Source of the DNA: an uncultured Paracoccaceae bacterium
GTDB lineage: Bacteria; Pseudomonadota; Alphaproteobacteria; Rhodobacterales; Rhodobacteraceae
Direction of reading: 5' to 3'
Assembly: GCA_958439195.1 (NCBI GenBank)
Contig: OY288157.1
Span: forward strand, 407,864-471,863
Length of the DNA stretch: 64,000 nt
Shown: positions 35,953-45,239 of the stretch, piece by piece
How positions within the stretch are numbered: the stretch's first letter is position 1
Layout of the letters: every line of letters begins with the position of its first letter
Made by a program: the position numbers and the translations under genes
Notes under the pieces: generated by a model
Told to the model about the DNA's origin: nothing
The model's database searches: none
The model's input: only the letters and a program-made list of their open reading frames with translations

Positions 35953-37047
35953 TTAATCCGGCTGGCTGACTTTGCCACCACCAACCAAAGCCCCCACACC
36001 GGTTGTCGCCGGGCCTGATGTCGCCATGCCGCGCGCGACGCGGACGGCGAGGAAGGCGAAGGCCTGCGCCTCAAGCATATCGCCGTCCAGTCCCGCGGCC
36101 TCAATCGGTTCGACATCGGTCCGCAGGCGGGCGGCCAGTTCGGCCATCATGCGGGCATTGTGGCGCCCTCCGCCGGTCACCAGAACGCGGGTGACCGGAA
36201 CGGGGAAATGTTCGGACCCACGCGCCACCGCAGCGGCGGCAGCGGCGGTCAGGGTGGCGGCGGCATCTTCCAGCGGCAGGTTTCCCATATCGAGGCTGAT
36301 GTGAAAATCGTTCCGGTCCAGAGACTTGGGTGGCATCTTGTGAAACCACGGATGGGCGAGGAAGGCTTTGAGGCGGTCTTCGTCCACCCTGCCCTTTTGG
36401 GCGGTTTCGCCCTGCGGGTCCATCGGTTGGCCGGTACGGACCTGCATCAGATCGTTCAAGGGCGCATTGGCAGGGCCGGTGTCAAAGGCCAGTAGCGCGC
36501 CGTGGGATTCGGGGGCGGGTTGGCGCGGGTCGATCCAGGTGATGTTGCCGACGCCACCAAGGTTGAGGATGGCCAAAGGACGGTCGGCCCCGATGTACCG
36601 TGCGCAGGCAAAGTGGAAAAAGGGCACAAGCGGCGCGCCCTGCCCGCCAAGTGCCACATCTGCGGATCGGAAATCCCACACCACCGGCAGACCCAGCACT
36701 CGTGCCAGAAGCGCGCCGTCGCCCGCCTGATGGGTGCCGCGCCCACGCGGATCGTGTGCCAGCGTCTGGCCGTGGAACCCCACCAGGTCCGCCCCTGAAA
36801 AGCGCGACAGCACTTCGGCATGGGCGGCCTCCACCACTTCGGCCGCATCGGTCACGCCGTCTTGGCCCGGCCAGCGGCCAAGGGCGGCCCGCAGGGTGGA
36901 TTGTTCGGCAGCGGTATAGGGGCGAAAGGCGGTGGGACCGAATTCCAGGATGCGTTCCCCGTCGGTCAGCACCATTGCGGCATCGACCCCGTCCAGCGAT
37001 GTGCCGGACATCGTGCCAAGCGCCCAGATCGCACCGCCGCTTCGCAT
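35953..37047 (-). CDS. anmK: Anhydro-N-acetylmuramic acid kinase
   Basis: Product of 364 residues. It phosphorylates 1,6-anhydro-MurNAc released from peptidoglycan turnover. Family marks are ALGTMSGTSLDGVDAAMVLT with the ATP-binding GTMSGTS loop, VGFHGQTLAHDP, LAILNLGGVGNITWI, AFDTGPANAPLNDL and the C-terminal VLVTGGGRHNARMM. Divergent from tyrS with 59 bp between start codons. Confidence 0.96.
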   Translation of the reverse strand: MRSGGAIWALGTMSGTSLDGVDAAMVLTDGERILEFGPTAFRPYTAAEQSTLRAALGRWPGQDGVTDAAEVVEAAHAEVLSRFSGADLVGFHGQTLAHDPRGRGTHQAGDGALLARVLGLPVVWDFRSADVALGGQGAPLVPFFHFACARYIGADRPLAILNLGGVGNITWIDPRQPAPESHGALLAFDTGPANAPLNDLMQVRTGQPMDPQGETAQKGRVDEDRLKAFLAHPWFHKMPPKSLDRNDFHISLDMGNLPLEDAAATLTAAAAAAVARGSEHFPVPVTRVLVTGGGRHNARMMAELAARLRTDVEPIEAAGLDGDMLEAQAFAFLAVRVARGMATSGPATTGVGALVGGGKVSQPD

Positions 37048-37106
37048 CTTCCCCTTGCCCCCTGCCCCGGCTATACCCCGCCCGCAACATAAAGCACGGG
37101 TGACCC

Positions 37107-38357
37107 ATGACCTACCATCCGAAATCCGACTTCATGCGCGTGATGATGGAGCGCGGCTATCTGGCCGACTGCACCGATTACCAGGCGTTGGATGAGGCGT
37201 TGATCGCGGGGGTCGTGCCTGCCTATATCGGTTATGACGCCACGGCGGCGAGCCTGCATGTGGGCCATCTGCTGAACATCATGATGCTGCGTTGGCTGCA
37301 AAAGACCGGGCATAAGCCGATCACCCTGATGGGGGGCGGCACCACCAAGGTGGGTGATCCGTCCTTTCGGGCAGAGGAGCGGCCGCTGCTGACGCCCGCG
37401 CAGATCGACGCCAATATCGGTGGGATGCAGAAGGTATTTGCCCGCTACCTGGCCTATGGCGAGGGGGCGACAGATGCGATCATGCTGAACAATGCCGAAT
37501 GGCTGGACAGCCTGAACTATCTGGATTTCCTGCGCGACATCGGGCGGCATTTTTCGGTCAACCGGATGCTGTCGTTTGAATCCGTCAAGTCGCGGTTGGA
37601 TCGGGAACAATCGCTGTCCTTCCTTGAATTCAACTACATGATCCTGCAAGCCTATGATTTTCTTGAACTTCACCGCCGATATGGCTGTCGGTTGCAGATG
37701 GGCGGATCGGATCAGTGGGGTAATATCATCAACGGGATCGACCTGACCCGCCGCGTGCTGGAGGCCGAGATCTTTGGTCTGACCTCACCTTTGTTGACCA
37801 CCAGCGACGGGCGCAAGATGGGCAAATCGCAGGGCGGTGCGGTCTGGCTGGATGGCGGGATGCTGTCGCCTTATGAATTCTGGCAGTTCTGGCGCAACAC
37901 CACCGATGCGGATGTGGGGCGGTTCCTGAAGCTGTATACCGAATTGCCGGTCGAGGAATGCGACAGGTTGGGGGCGTTGGCCGGGTCTGAGATCAACGCG
38001 GCCAAGATTATCCTGGCCAATCACGTCACCACCCTGCTGCACGGCGCGGATGCGGCGGCGGCGGCCGAAGCGACCGCGCGCGAGGTGTTTGAAAAGGGTG
38101 GCATCGGCGACGACCTGCCGACCATCACCCTGGCGCCCGATGAAGTGGCCGATGGTGTGGGGATCGTGCAACTGTTCGTGCGCGCAGGGTTGGCCGCTTC
38201 GGGCAAGGATGCCAAGCGGTTGATCCTTGAGGGTGGGGCCAAGGTGAATGACGCGGTTATCACCGATGTGGCATTGCGCCTTGGGGCAGGTGATCTGGCC
38301 GAACCGCTGAAGCTGACCGCCGGGAAAAAGCGGCATGCGCTGGTGACTTTGGGATAA
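37107..38357 (+). CDS. tyrS: Tyrosyl-tRNA synthetase
   Basis: Product of 416 residues. It charges tRNA-Tyr. The class I HIGH-type motif is in LHVGHLLNIMMLRW, the tyrosine-binding region in QMGGSDQWGNI and the KMSKS-type loop reads KMGKSQGGA. The C-terminal S4-like RNA-binding domain is visible in KDAKRLILEGGAKVNDAVI. Typical length. A GGTCGGGGG hairpin follows the stop. Confidence 0.97.
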   Translation: MTYHPKSDFMRVMMERGYLADCTDYQALDEALIAGVVPAYIGYDATAASLHVGHLLNIMMLRWLQKTGHKPITLMGGGTTKVGDPSFRAEERPLLTPAQIDANIGGMQKVFARYLAYGEGATDAIMLNNAEWLDSLNYLDFLRDIGRHFSVNRMLSFESVKSRLDREQSLSFLEFNYMILQAYDFLELHRRYGCRLQMGGSDQWGNIINGIDLTRRVLEAEIFGLTSPLLTTSDGRKMGKSQGGAVWLDGGMLSPYEFWQFWRNTTDADVGRFLKLYTELPVEECDRLGALAGSEINAAKIILANHVTTLLHGADAAAAAEATAREVFEKGGIGDDLPTITLAPDEVADGVGIVQLFVRAGLAASGKDAKRLILEGGAKVNDAVITDVALRLGAGDLAEPLKLTAGKKRHALVTLG

Positions 38358-38361
38358 CGCC

Positions 38362-38383
38362 GGTCGGGGGACGACCCCCGACC
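38362..38383 (+). terminator. Hairpin after tyrS
   Basis: Nine-base arms GGTCGGGGG / CCCCCGACC around an ACGA loop, four bases past the tyrS stop, followed only by AATTT. It is a likely terminator with a weak T tract. Confidence 0.55.
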
Positions 38384-38443
38384 AATTTACAGCCTGCCCT
38401 TTTCGGTCTGCATGATAGCCTGACCGTCAGGGAGGACCACGCC

Positions 38444-40000
38444 ATGACCATTCATAAAAGCCCGCTGCCCGATGTGGCGCTGCGGGACATGTCGATCACG
38501 GACCGGGTGCTGATGGGCCTGCGGGCCGATCCGGGGCGGATCGTGGCGGTAGACGGGCCAAGCGGGGCCAGCCTGACAGGCGCGCAGATGGAGGCGGCAA
38601 TCCGCGAACTGGCCGGGGGGGTGCAGGCGCTTGGCGTTGGTCCCGGAATTGTGGTGGCGCTTCTGGCCCCGAACTGCCCGGATTATGCAGTGGTGTTTCA
38701 TGCCGTCGCCCTGGCGGGCGGGACCGTGACACCGATCAACCCCACCTATACCGCGCCGGAAGTGGGGCATCAGTTGCGCGATTCCGGGGCTGTGCTGTTG
38801 ATCACCGTGCCAGCGCTGCTGGAGGTGGCGCGGGCGGCGGCGGCGGATACGGCGGTGGCCGAGGTTCTGGTGATCGGCGCCGCCGATGGGGTGCGCGGGA
38901 TTGATGGTTTGCGCGGGCCGGCGCTGGCGGCGCAGGTAGCGGTGGATCTGGATAGCTATCCCGTGGTTCTGCCCTATTCGTCCGGCACGACGGGCCTGCC
39001 CAAGGGCGTGGTGCTAAGCCATCGAAATCTGGTGGTGAATGTCGATCAGGTGCAGGTCATGCTGGACCTGCGGGAAGGCGACAGCACGGTGGCCTTTCTG
39101 CCGTTCTTCCACATCTACGGGCTGAACGTGGTGATGAACCCGTTCCTTGCGGCGGGGGCGCGGATTGTGACGATGCCGCGTTTCGATCTTGAGGCGTTTC
39201 TGACGCATATCCAGACTCATCGCCCGCGCCACATCCTTGTGGCCCCGCCTGTGGCGATTGCGCTGGCCAAGCATCCGATGGTGGACCGGTTCGATCTGTC
39301 ATCGGTCGAAACGCTGATCTCTGCCGCTGCGCCCTTGGGTGTGGAAACGGCCGAGGCGGTGGGGCGGCGGCTGGGCTGCCGTGCAGTGCAGGGCTATGGG
39401 ATGACCGAGTTAAGCCCGATGTCGCATTGCGTGCCGCCCGGCAGGCTGCGCCCCGGATCGGTGGGGGTGGCGACGCCCAGCACGGAATGGAAGATTGCCG
39501 ACCCCGGCACCGGGGACGCCCTGCCCGTTGGCACCGAGGGCGAGGTGTGGGTGCGTGGTCCGCAGGTGATGCTGGGCTATCTGGGCAACCCCGAGGCGAC
39601 GGCGCGCAGCCTGCTGCCCGATGGCTGGTTGCGGACCGGCGATCTGGGGGTAGCGGATGAGGAGGGATATCTGTTCATCCGCGACCGACTGAAGGAGTTG
39701 ATCAAGGTAAAGGGCTTTCAGGTCGCCCCCGCCGAGGTGGAGGCGGAGTTGCTGGCCCACCCGGATATTGCGGACGCCGCCGTGATTGGCGTGGCGGATG
39801 ATGAGGCGGGCGAGGTGCCGGTGGCTTTTGTCGTGCCCGCGCCGGGGGTGGTGTTTGACGAGGGTGCGGTGCTGGCCCATCTGCGTGGGCGACTGGCGAG
39901 CTATAAGGTGCCGCGTGTGGTGCATCTGGTGGAGGCGGTGCCGAAATCGGCGTCGGGCAAGATCCTGCGCCGCGTGCTGCGCGACCGGTTGACGGCATGA
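38444..40000 (+). CDS. AMP-binding acyl-CoA ligase, 4-coumarate-CoA ligase-like
   Basis: Product of 518 residues of the adenylate-forming family. The phosphate-binding loop YSSGTTGLPKGVVLSHRN (about 180), the GYGMTELSP motif (about 320), the hinge DRLKELIKVKGFQVAPAEVE (about 405) and the catalytic-lysine segment PKSASGKILRR at the C-terminus are all present. It activates a carboxylic acid (aromatic or medium-chain) to its CoA thioester. No partner genes of an aromatic pathway are next to it, so the substrate is open. Confidence 0.88.
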   Translation: MTIHKSPLPDVALRDMSITDRVLMGLRADPGRIVAVDGPSGASLTGAQMEAAIRELAGGVQALGVGPGIVVALLAPNCPDYAVVFHAVALAGGTVTPINPTYTAPEVGHQLRDSGAVLLITVPALLEVARAAAADTAVAEVLVIGAADGVRGIDGLRGPALAAQVAVDLDSYPVVLPYSSGTTGLPKGVVLSHRNLVVNVDQVQVMLDLREGDSTVAFLPFFHIYGLNVVMNPFLAAGARIVTMPRFDLEAFLTHIQTHRPRHILVAPPVAIALAKHPMVDRFDLSSVETLISAAAPLGVETAEAVGRRLGCRAVQGYGMTELSPMSHCVPPGRLRPGSVGVATPSTEWKIADPGTGDALPVGTEGEVWVRGPQVMLGYLGNPEATARSLLPDGWLRTGDLGVADEEGYLFIRDRLKELIKVKGFQVAPAEVEAELLAHPDIADAAVIGVADDEAGEVPVAFVVPAPGVVFDEGAVLAHLRGRLASYKVPRVVHLVEAVPKSASGKILRRVLRDRLTA

Positions 40001-40001
40001 A

Positions 40002-40026
40002 AAAGGGGGGCGCGTGGCCCCCCTTT
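40002..40026. terminator. Bidirectional terminator between acyl-CoA ligase and cyclophilin genes
   Basis: Ten-base perfect arms AAAGGGGGGC / GCCCCCCTTT with a GCGTG loop, right after the ligase stop and between convergent genes. Confidence 0.75.
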
Positions 40027-40047
40027 GGGTCTGCATTCACGTATCGC

Positions 40048-40656
40048 TTATTCGGCGACGGTGACGGATGCCATGTAATCGGGCGCATCCACCGCACCAT
40101 TGGCGGCCTGATCACCCTTTTTGATGGCGTCGACCACCTCCATGCCCGAAATCACGCGGCCCACCACGGTATACTGCCCGTCCAGATGCGGGGCCGCGCC
40201 AAACATGATGAAGAACTGGCTGTTGGCAGAGTTCGGGTCCATCGACCGGGCCATCCCCACGACGCCGCGATCAAAGGTCATCGACGAAAACTCGGCGGCC
40301 AGGTCGGGCTTGGATGATCCCCCCATGCCCGCCCCGGACAGGTCACCCCCGGTCTTGCCGAATTCGACATCGCCGGTCTGCGCCATGAAGCCGTCGATCA
40401 CGCGGTGGAACACAACGCCGTCATAGGCGCCTTCCTGGGCCAGCGCGGTGATCTGGGCCACGTGGTTCGGGGCCACATCGGATGCCAGGTCGATCACGAT
40501 GGTGCCTGTGGTGGACCCCGCCACCTCGATCATCAGGTTGGGACCGGGGCCATCGATCACGTCCTGCGCCACGGCGGACTGGCTGAGCGCAAAGCCGCCC
40601 AGTGCGGCAAGGCCAAGCGCGAAAAGCCCGCCTGCGATGAACCGATCACGCGACAT
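40048..40656 (-). CDS. Peptidyl-prolyl cis-trans isomerase, cyclophilin type, exported
   Basis: Product of 202 residues. The N-terminus (RFIAGGLFALGLAALGGFALSQSAVAQD) is a signal peptide or anchor, so it acts in the periplasm. Cyclophilin core motifs are VVFHRVIDGFMAQTGDVEFG, MARSMDPNSANSQFFIMFG and YTVVGRVISGMEVVDAI. It overlaps the upstream cyclophilin gene by 11 bp, giving a pair of paralogues, one cytoplasmic and one exported. Confidence 0.94.
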   Translation of the reverse strand: MSRDRFIAGGLFALGLAALGGFALSQSAVAQDVIDGPGPNLMIEVAGSTTGTIVIDLASDVAPNHVAQITALAQEGAYDGVVFHRVIDGFMAQTGDVEFGKTGGDLSGAGMGGSSKPDLAAEFSSMTFDRGVVGMARSMDPNSANSQFFIMFGAAPHLDGQYTVVGRVISGMEVVDAIKKGDQAANGAVDAPDYMASVTVAE

Positions 40657-41155
40657 CGGCAGCCACCCGGACGGTGATCATGCGGTCAGGGCTGGCCGGC
40701 GGTTCGCCGCGGGTGATCTTGTCGACATGTTCCATCCCCGAAATCACGCGGCCATAGACGGTGTATTGGCCGTTCAGGAAATGGTTGTCGGAAAAGTTGA
40801 TGAAGAACTGGCTGTTGGCCGAATTCGGGTTCGCCGAACGTGCCGCGCCAAGGGTGCCGCGATCATGCGGGATCTTGCTGAATTCGGCAGGCAGGTCAGG
40901 ATGGGCCGAACCGCCCGTGCCCGCACGGCGCAGGTTGAAGTTGTTTTCCATATTGCCGTTTTCCACATCGCCGGTCTGGGCCATGAAGCCGTCGATCACG
41001 CGGTGAAAGGCCACGTTGTCATAGGCCTTTTCGCGGGCCAGTGCCTTCATCCGTTCGGCATGTTTGGGCGCGATGTCGGCCAGCAATTCGATGACCACCT
41101 CACCATCCTTCAGCGTCAGGATGATGGTGTTTTCCGGGTCTTTGATATCAGCCAT
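40646..41155 (-). CDS. Peptidyl-prolyl cis-trans isomerase, cyclophilin type, cytoplasmic
   Basis: Product of 169 residues with no signal peptide. Catalytic-core motifs are NVAFHRVIDGFMAQTGDVENG, ARSANPNSANSQFFINF and YTVYGRVISGMEHVDKI. It speeds proline isomerisation in folding proteins. It lies divergent from pgk and forms an overlapping pair with the exported cyclophilin downstream. Confidence 0.95.
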   Translation of the reverse strand: MADIKDPENTIILTLKDGEVVIELLADIAPKHAERMKALAREKAYDNVAFHRVIDGFMAQTGDVENGNMENNFNLRRAGTGGSAHPDLPAEFSKIPHDRGTLGAARSANPNSANSQFFINFSDNHFLNGQYTVYGRVISGMEHVDKITRGEPPASPDRMITVRVAADVA

Positions 41156-41304
41156 GAGAGGAATCCTTTGGTTTCTTTGCTCGGGAACCTAATGGCGCAA
41201 GGCGGTCAAGGAAAGGGTCAAAGGCTGCGACACGGGCAACACGCATGGTTGACGGCGCGGGCGAAGGGGCGGAAACAGGGGCAAATCCTGTGATGGAGGC
41301 GACT

Positions 41305-42495
41305 TTGGGCTGGAAAACCTTGGACGACGTGGCGCTGGCGGGCAAGACGGTGCTGGTGCGGGTGGATATCAACGTGCCGATGGAGGCGGGCCGCGTGACC
41401 GATGCCACCCGGATCGAAAAGATCGTCCCCACGGTGGAAGATGTCATCGCGCGCGGCGGCAAGGTGGTGCTGCTGGCGCATTTTGACCGGCCCAAGGGCA
41501 AGGTCGTGCCGGAAATGAGCCTGCGCCATGTGGTGCCCGCACTGGAGGCGGCGCTGGGGCGCAAGGTTGTGTTCGGCGCGGATTGCGTGGGCGATGTGGC
41601 CGCAACGGCCATTGCGGCGGCGGGTGCGGGCGATGTTGTGCTGCTGGAAAACACCCGCTTTCATCCCGGCGAGGAAAAGAATGACCCTGCCCTGGCGCAG
41701 GGTATGGCCGCGCTGGGCGATGTCTTTGTAAATGACGCCTTTTCTGCCGCGCACCGGGCGCACGCCTCGACCACAGGGATTGCCGCGTTGATGCCATCGG
41801 CAGCGGGGCGTTTGATGGAGGCGGAATTGCGCGCGCTGGAGGCGGCCTTGGGCACCCCCGCGCGGCCTGTCGTCGCCGTCGTAGGTGGGGCCAAGGTTTC
41901 CACCAAGCTGGACCTGCTGGGCAATCTTGTGACCAAGGTCGATCATCTGGTGATCGGCGGCGGCATGGCCAACACGTTCCTGGTGGCGCAAGGCGTGGAA
42001 GTGGGCAAATCGTTGGCCGAACGCGACATGGCCGATACGGCGCGCGAGATTCTGGGTAAGGCGCAGGCCGCGGGTTGCACCATCCATCTGCCGGTGGATG
42101 TTGTCGTGGCGCGCGAATTCAAGGCGGGCGCTGCAAGCGAGACGGTGCCGGTGGCCAATTGCCCGGCAGATGCGATGATCCTGGATGCCGGGCCGCAGAC
42201 GGTGGCGGCAATTGTGCGCGTGTTTGAGGCCGCGAAAACCCTGATCTGGAACGGCCCGCTTGGCGCGTTTGAAATCAAGCCTTTTGATACTGCAACCAAT
42301 GCCGCCGCGCAGGCCGCGGCGCGGCTGACACGGGGCGGGGCGCTGGTATCCGTCGCGGGTGGCGGCGATACGGTCGCGGCCCTGAACGCGGCAGAGGCGG
42401 CGGCGGATTTCACCTTTATCTCCACCGCGGGCGGCGCGTTTCTGGAATGGATGGAGGGCAAGGAATTGCCCGGTGTCACCGCCTTGAACATCTGA
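41305..42495 (+). CDS. pgk: Phosphoglycerate kinase
   Basis: Product of 396 residues. It makes ATP from 1,3-bisphosphoglycerate. Landmarks are VLVRVDINVPME, LLAHFDRPKG, LLENTRFHPGEEKND, VGGAKVSTKLDLL and the C-terminal VAGGGDTVAALN. I place the start at TTG 41305, which gives the usual MGWKTLDD N-terminus and has a perfect GGAGG at 41295-41299, five bases upstream. ATG codons at 41293 and 41245 are in frame but lack a ribosome site. The aldolase gene follows, so two glycolytic steps are neighbours. Confidence 0.93.
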   Translation: MGWKTLDDVALAGKTVLVRVDINVPMEAGRVTDATRIEKIVPTVEDVIARGGKVVLLAHFDRPKGKVVPEMSLRHVVPALEAALGRKVVFGADCVGDVAATAIAAAGAGDVVLLENTRFHPGEEKNDPALAQGMAALGDVFVNDAFSAAHRAHASTTGIAALMPSAAGRLMEAELRALEAALGTPARPVVAVVGGAKVSTKLDLLGNLVTKVDHLVIGGGMANTFLVAQGVEVGKSLAERDMADTAREILGKAQAAGCTIHLPVDVVVAREFKAGAASETVPVANCPADAMILDAGPQTVAAIVRVFEAAKTLIWNGPLGAFEIKPFDTATNAAAQAAARLTRGGALVSVAGGGDTVAALNAAEAAADFTFISTAGGAFLEWMEGKELPGVTALNI

Positions 42496-42602
42496 CCCAC
42501 GGTGCGCTGGCGAAATTCCGGCTGCGTTGGCGCTAACTGGATTGCGGGGCGGCTTTGGCGTGGGCTATGTGCAAAGGCAGCACGTTCCACGGGAGAGCAG
42601 AC

Positions 42603-43496
42603 ATGACCACCGCCGCGATGACCGCAAAGATGCGCGAGGGCCGGGGATTTATCGCCGCCCTTGATCAATCGGGCGGATCGACCCCCAAAGCCCTGCGCCA
42701 ATATGGCATTGCCGAAGGCGCCTGGACGGATGAGGCGGGCATGTTCGATCTGATGCATGCGATGCGCGCACGGATCATGACTTCGCCCGCCTTTACCGGA
42801 GAGCGGGTCGTGGGCGCCATCCTGTTTGAACAGACCATGGACCGCACGGTCGAGGGGATTCCCACGGCGCAATTCCTGTGGCAAAAGCGCGGCGTCGTGC
42901 CTTTCCTGAAAATCGACAAGGGGCTGGAGGCCGAGGCCGACGGCGTGCAGTTGATGAAGCCCATTCCGGGGCTGGAGGCGTTGCTGGCCCGCGCCGTAGC
43001 GGCCGGGATTTATGGCACCAAGGAACGGTCGGTCATTAATGCCGCCAATCCCAAGGGGATCGAGGCGGTGGTCGCGCAGCAATTCGCGCTTGGCCAGCAG
43101 GTCATCGCCGCCGGGCTGATGCCGATCCTTGAGCCGGAGGTGACCATTTCGATCACCGACAAGGCGGCGGCCGAGGCGCTGCTTCGTGATGCGATCATCG
43201 CGGCGCTGGACGCGCTGCCCGCCGACCAGCAGGTCATGCTGAAGCTGAGCCTGCCAAGCGTGGACAATTTCTATCTGCCGTTGGTCCAGCATCCGCGTGT
43301 GCTGCGGGTGGTGGCCCTTTCGGGTGGCCATGCACGTGATGCGGCAAACGCTATCCTTGCCCGCAACACCGGGGTAATCGCCAGCTTCAGCCGCGCCTTG
43401 ACCGAAGGGCTGAGCGCGCAGCAATCAGACGCCGAATTCAATGCCATGCTGGGCAAGGCGGTTGAAGGCATCTGGGCGGCATCCATCGCGGGCTGA
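42603..43496 (+). CDS. Fructose-bisphosphate aldolase, class I
   Basis: Product of 297 residues of the short class I (Schiff-base) bacterial aldolase group. FIAALDQSGGSTPKALRQYG opens the barrel, FLKIDKGLEAEADGVQLMKP carries a lysine near the active site, and AAGLMPILEPEVTIS and LKLSLPSVDNFY follow. It cleaves fructose 1,6-bisphosphate, reversibly. A GGGAGAGCAGAC ribosome site precedes ATG 42603. It is downstream of pgk by 107 bp and is followed by a terminator. Confidence 0.93.
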   Translation: MTTAAMTAKMREGRGFIAALDQSGGSTPKALRQYGIAEGAWTDEAGMFDLMHAMRARIMTSPAFTGERVVGAILFEQTMDRTVEGIPTAQFLWQKRGVVPFLKIDKGLEAEADGVQLMKPIPGLEALLARAVAAGIYGTKERSVINAANPKGIEAVVAQQFALGQQVIAAGLMPILEPEVTISITDKAAAEALLRDAIIAALDALPADQQVMLKLSLPSVDNFYLPLVQHPRVLRVVALSGGHARDAANAILARNTGVIASFSRALTEGLSAQQSDAEFNAMLGKAVEGIWAASIAG

Positions 43497-43525
43497 GGCG
43501 CAAGGTCGGGCATTGCAGGATTTTG

Positions 43526-43556
43526 AAGGGCTGCGCCGGGGCGCTGCCCTTTTTGA
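43526..43556 (+). terminator. Intrinsic terminator after the aldolase gene
   Basis: Arms AAGGGCTGCGC / GCGCTGCCCTT (one mismatch) with a CGGG loop, followed by T residues, 29 bp past the aldolase stop. Confidence 0.75.
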
Positions 43557-43696
43557 TTGGCGCATCTGTGGCACGGATGCCCCAGATTTTGGCTTGTTGC
43601 GGCAATTGCCCTTCCTGCCCCTTGGTCTGCCCGGATGATTGTGATTCATTGGCATGAACGCGCCCCCGACAGAGGGGCGAAAGATGGCGAGAGCAG

Positions 43697-43999
43697 ATGA
43701 ACCAGTCCTCCACCCGCCCGTCCCTTGGCGCAATGGCCTATTTTCTGCTGGCCTTTACGTTGGGCAGCTATTTCACCTTTGCCGCCGTGCAAGGCGATTA
43801 TGGCGTGTTCCGGCAAGTGGAAATCGCGGCCGAGGCAGAGGTTCTGACAGCCGAACGGGACAGGCTGGCGGCAGAACTGGAGGAAATGCAGAACCGCACG
43901 ATGCGCCTGTCGGATGAATTTCTGGATATTGACCTGCTGGACGAACAGGCACGCGACGTGCTGGGCTATGTTCGCGCCGATGAGATCGTGATCCAGTGA
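43697..43999 (+). CDS. FtsB/DivIC-type septum formation initiator
   Basis: Product of 100 residues. One N-terminal membrane helix (about 10-32, LGAMAYFLLAFTLGSYFTFAAV) is followed by a coiled coil (EIAAEAEVLTAERDRLAAELEEMQ) and a short C-terminal part with LDEQARDVLGYVRADEI. That is the bitopic layout of FtsB, which joins FtsL and FtsQ at the division septum. It lies upstream of pdhA, a placement known in alphaproteobacteria. The 236-bp gap to pdhA contains two GC-rich hairpins and a promoter candidate. Confidence 0.88.
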   Translation: MNQSSTRPSLGAMAYFLLAFTLGSYFTFAAVQGDYGVFRQVEIAAEAEVLTAERDRLAAELEEMQNRTMRLSDEFLDIDLLDEQARDVLGYVRADEIVIQ

Positions 44000-44155
44000 C
44001 GCGCCCGGCCCTGTTACGGGCCTGACGCAGGGCATTTGCAACCCCTTTCCCGGCACCCACAGGCCCCGGAAAATGACCGGGGCCACACTTGTCCAGCCTT
44101 TCCCTGATTGCATGGCAGCCATGCGCCGACCCCGGTCGCGCTTGGCTTTTTTGTT

Positions 44156-44185
44156 TTGACCCAAGAAAGCCCGATACAGTATAGG
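44156..44185 (+). promoter_or_regulatory. Candidate promoter of the pdh operon
   Basis: TTGACC (44156-44161) and TATAGG (44180-44185) with an 18-bp spacer, about 50-80 bp before the pdhA start. A hairpin GGCCCCGG / CCGGGGCC at 44062-44084 upstream probably ends the FtsB-like transcript. Confidence 0.5.
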
Positions 44186-44235
44186 TCGTTTAACGTTGAA
44201 CTACTTTACGGACAGCCGAGGGGAGGATACCGCCG

Positions 44236-45225
44236 ATGGCCACGAAGAAGGCAGCCGATCGACCGAACGTGTCGAAGGACGAGCTTTTGAAATACTACCG
44301 CGAAATGCTGCTGATCCGGCGTTTCGAGGAAAAGGCGGGCCAGTTGTATGGCATGGGCCTGATCGGCGGGTTCTGCCATCTGTATATCGGGCAGGAAGCG
44401 GTGGTTGTTGGCCTTGAAGCCGCGGCCAAGGACGGTGACAAGCGCATCACCAGCTATCGGGACCACGGCCATATGCTGGCCTGCGGGATGGATCCGAAAG
44501 GCGTGATGGCCGAACTGACCGGGCGGATTGGGGGCTACTCCAAGGGCAAGGGCGGTTCGATGCACATGTTTTCCAAGGAAAAGCATTTCTATGGGGGCCA
44601 CGGCATCGTGGGCGCACAGGTGCCGCTGGGCGCGGGGCTGGCCTTTGCCGACAAATACCTGGGCAATGACAACGTGACCTTCGCCTATTTCGGCGACGGG
44701 GCGGCGAATCAGGGCCAGGTCTATGAGACCTACAACATGGCCGAGCTGTGGTCGCTTCCGGTGATCTTTGTGATCGAGAACAACCAATATGCCATGGGCA
44801 TGAGCGTGAAGCGGTCAACGAAATCGACCACCTTCTACGGGCGGGGCGTAGCCTATGGCATCCCCGGCGAACAGGTGGACGGCATGGATGTGCTTGCCGT
44901 CAAGGCGGCGGGCGAAAAGGCCGTGGCGCACTGCCGCGCGGGCAATGGTCCGTATATCCTTGAGATGATGACCTATCGCTATCGCGGCCATTCCATGTCG
45001 GACCCGGCAAAATACCGGACGCGGGAAGAGGTGGAAAAGATGCGCAGTGAAAAAGACGCCATCGAACATGTGCGCGACCTGCTGTTGCAGGGTGGCCTTG
45101 CGTCGGATGACGACCTGAAGGCCATCGACAAGGAAATCAAGGCGACGGTCAATGACAGCGCCGAGTTTGCCAAAGACAGCCCGGAGCCCCCGCTTGAGGA
45201 GCTTTGGACGGATATCTACGCGTAA
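44236..45225 (+). CDS. pdhA: Pyruvate dehydrogenase E1 component, alpha subunit
   Basis: Product of 329 residues. It contains the thiamine diphosphate motif GDGAANQGQVYETYNMAELW and the phosphorylation-loop-like YRYRGHSMSDPAKYR. With PdhB it decarboxylates pyruvate and transfers the acetyl group to the lipoyl domains. First gene of pdhA-pdhB-pdhC; GGGGAGG lies upstream of the ATG. Fifteen bases separate it from pdhB. Confidence 0.97.
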   Translation: MATKKAADRPNVSKDELLKYYREMLLIRRFEEKAGQLYGMGLIGGFCHLYIGQEAVVVGLEAAAKDGDKRITSYRDHGHMLACGMDPKGVMAELTGRIGGYSKGKGGSMHMFSKEKHFYGGHGIVGAQVPLGAGLAFADKYLGNDNVTFAYFGDGAANQGQVYETYNMAELWSLPVIFVIENNQYAMGMSVKRSTKSTTFYGRGVAYGIPGEQVDGMDVLAVKAAGEKAVAHCRAGNGPYILEMMTYRYRGHSMSDPAKYRTREEVEKMRSEKDAIEHVRDLLLQGGLASDDDLKAIDKEIKATVNDSAEFAKDSPEPPLEELWTDIYA

Positions 45226-45239
45226 GGGGGGGAAAGAGA

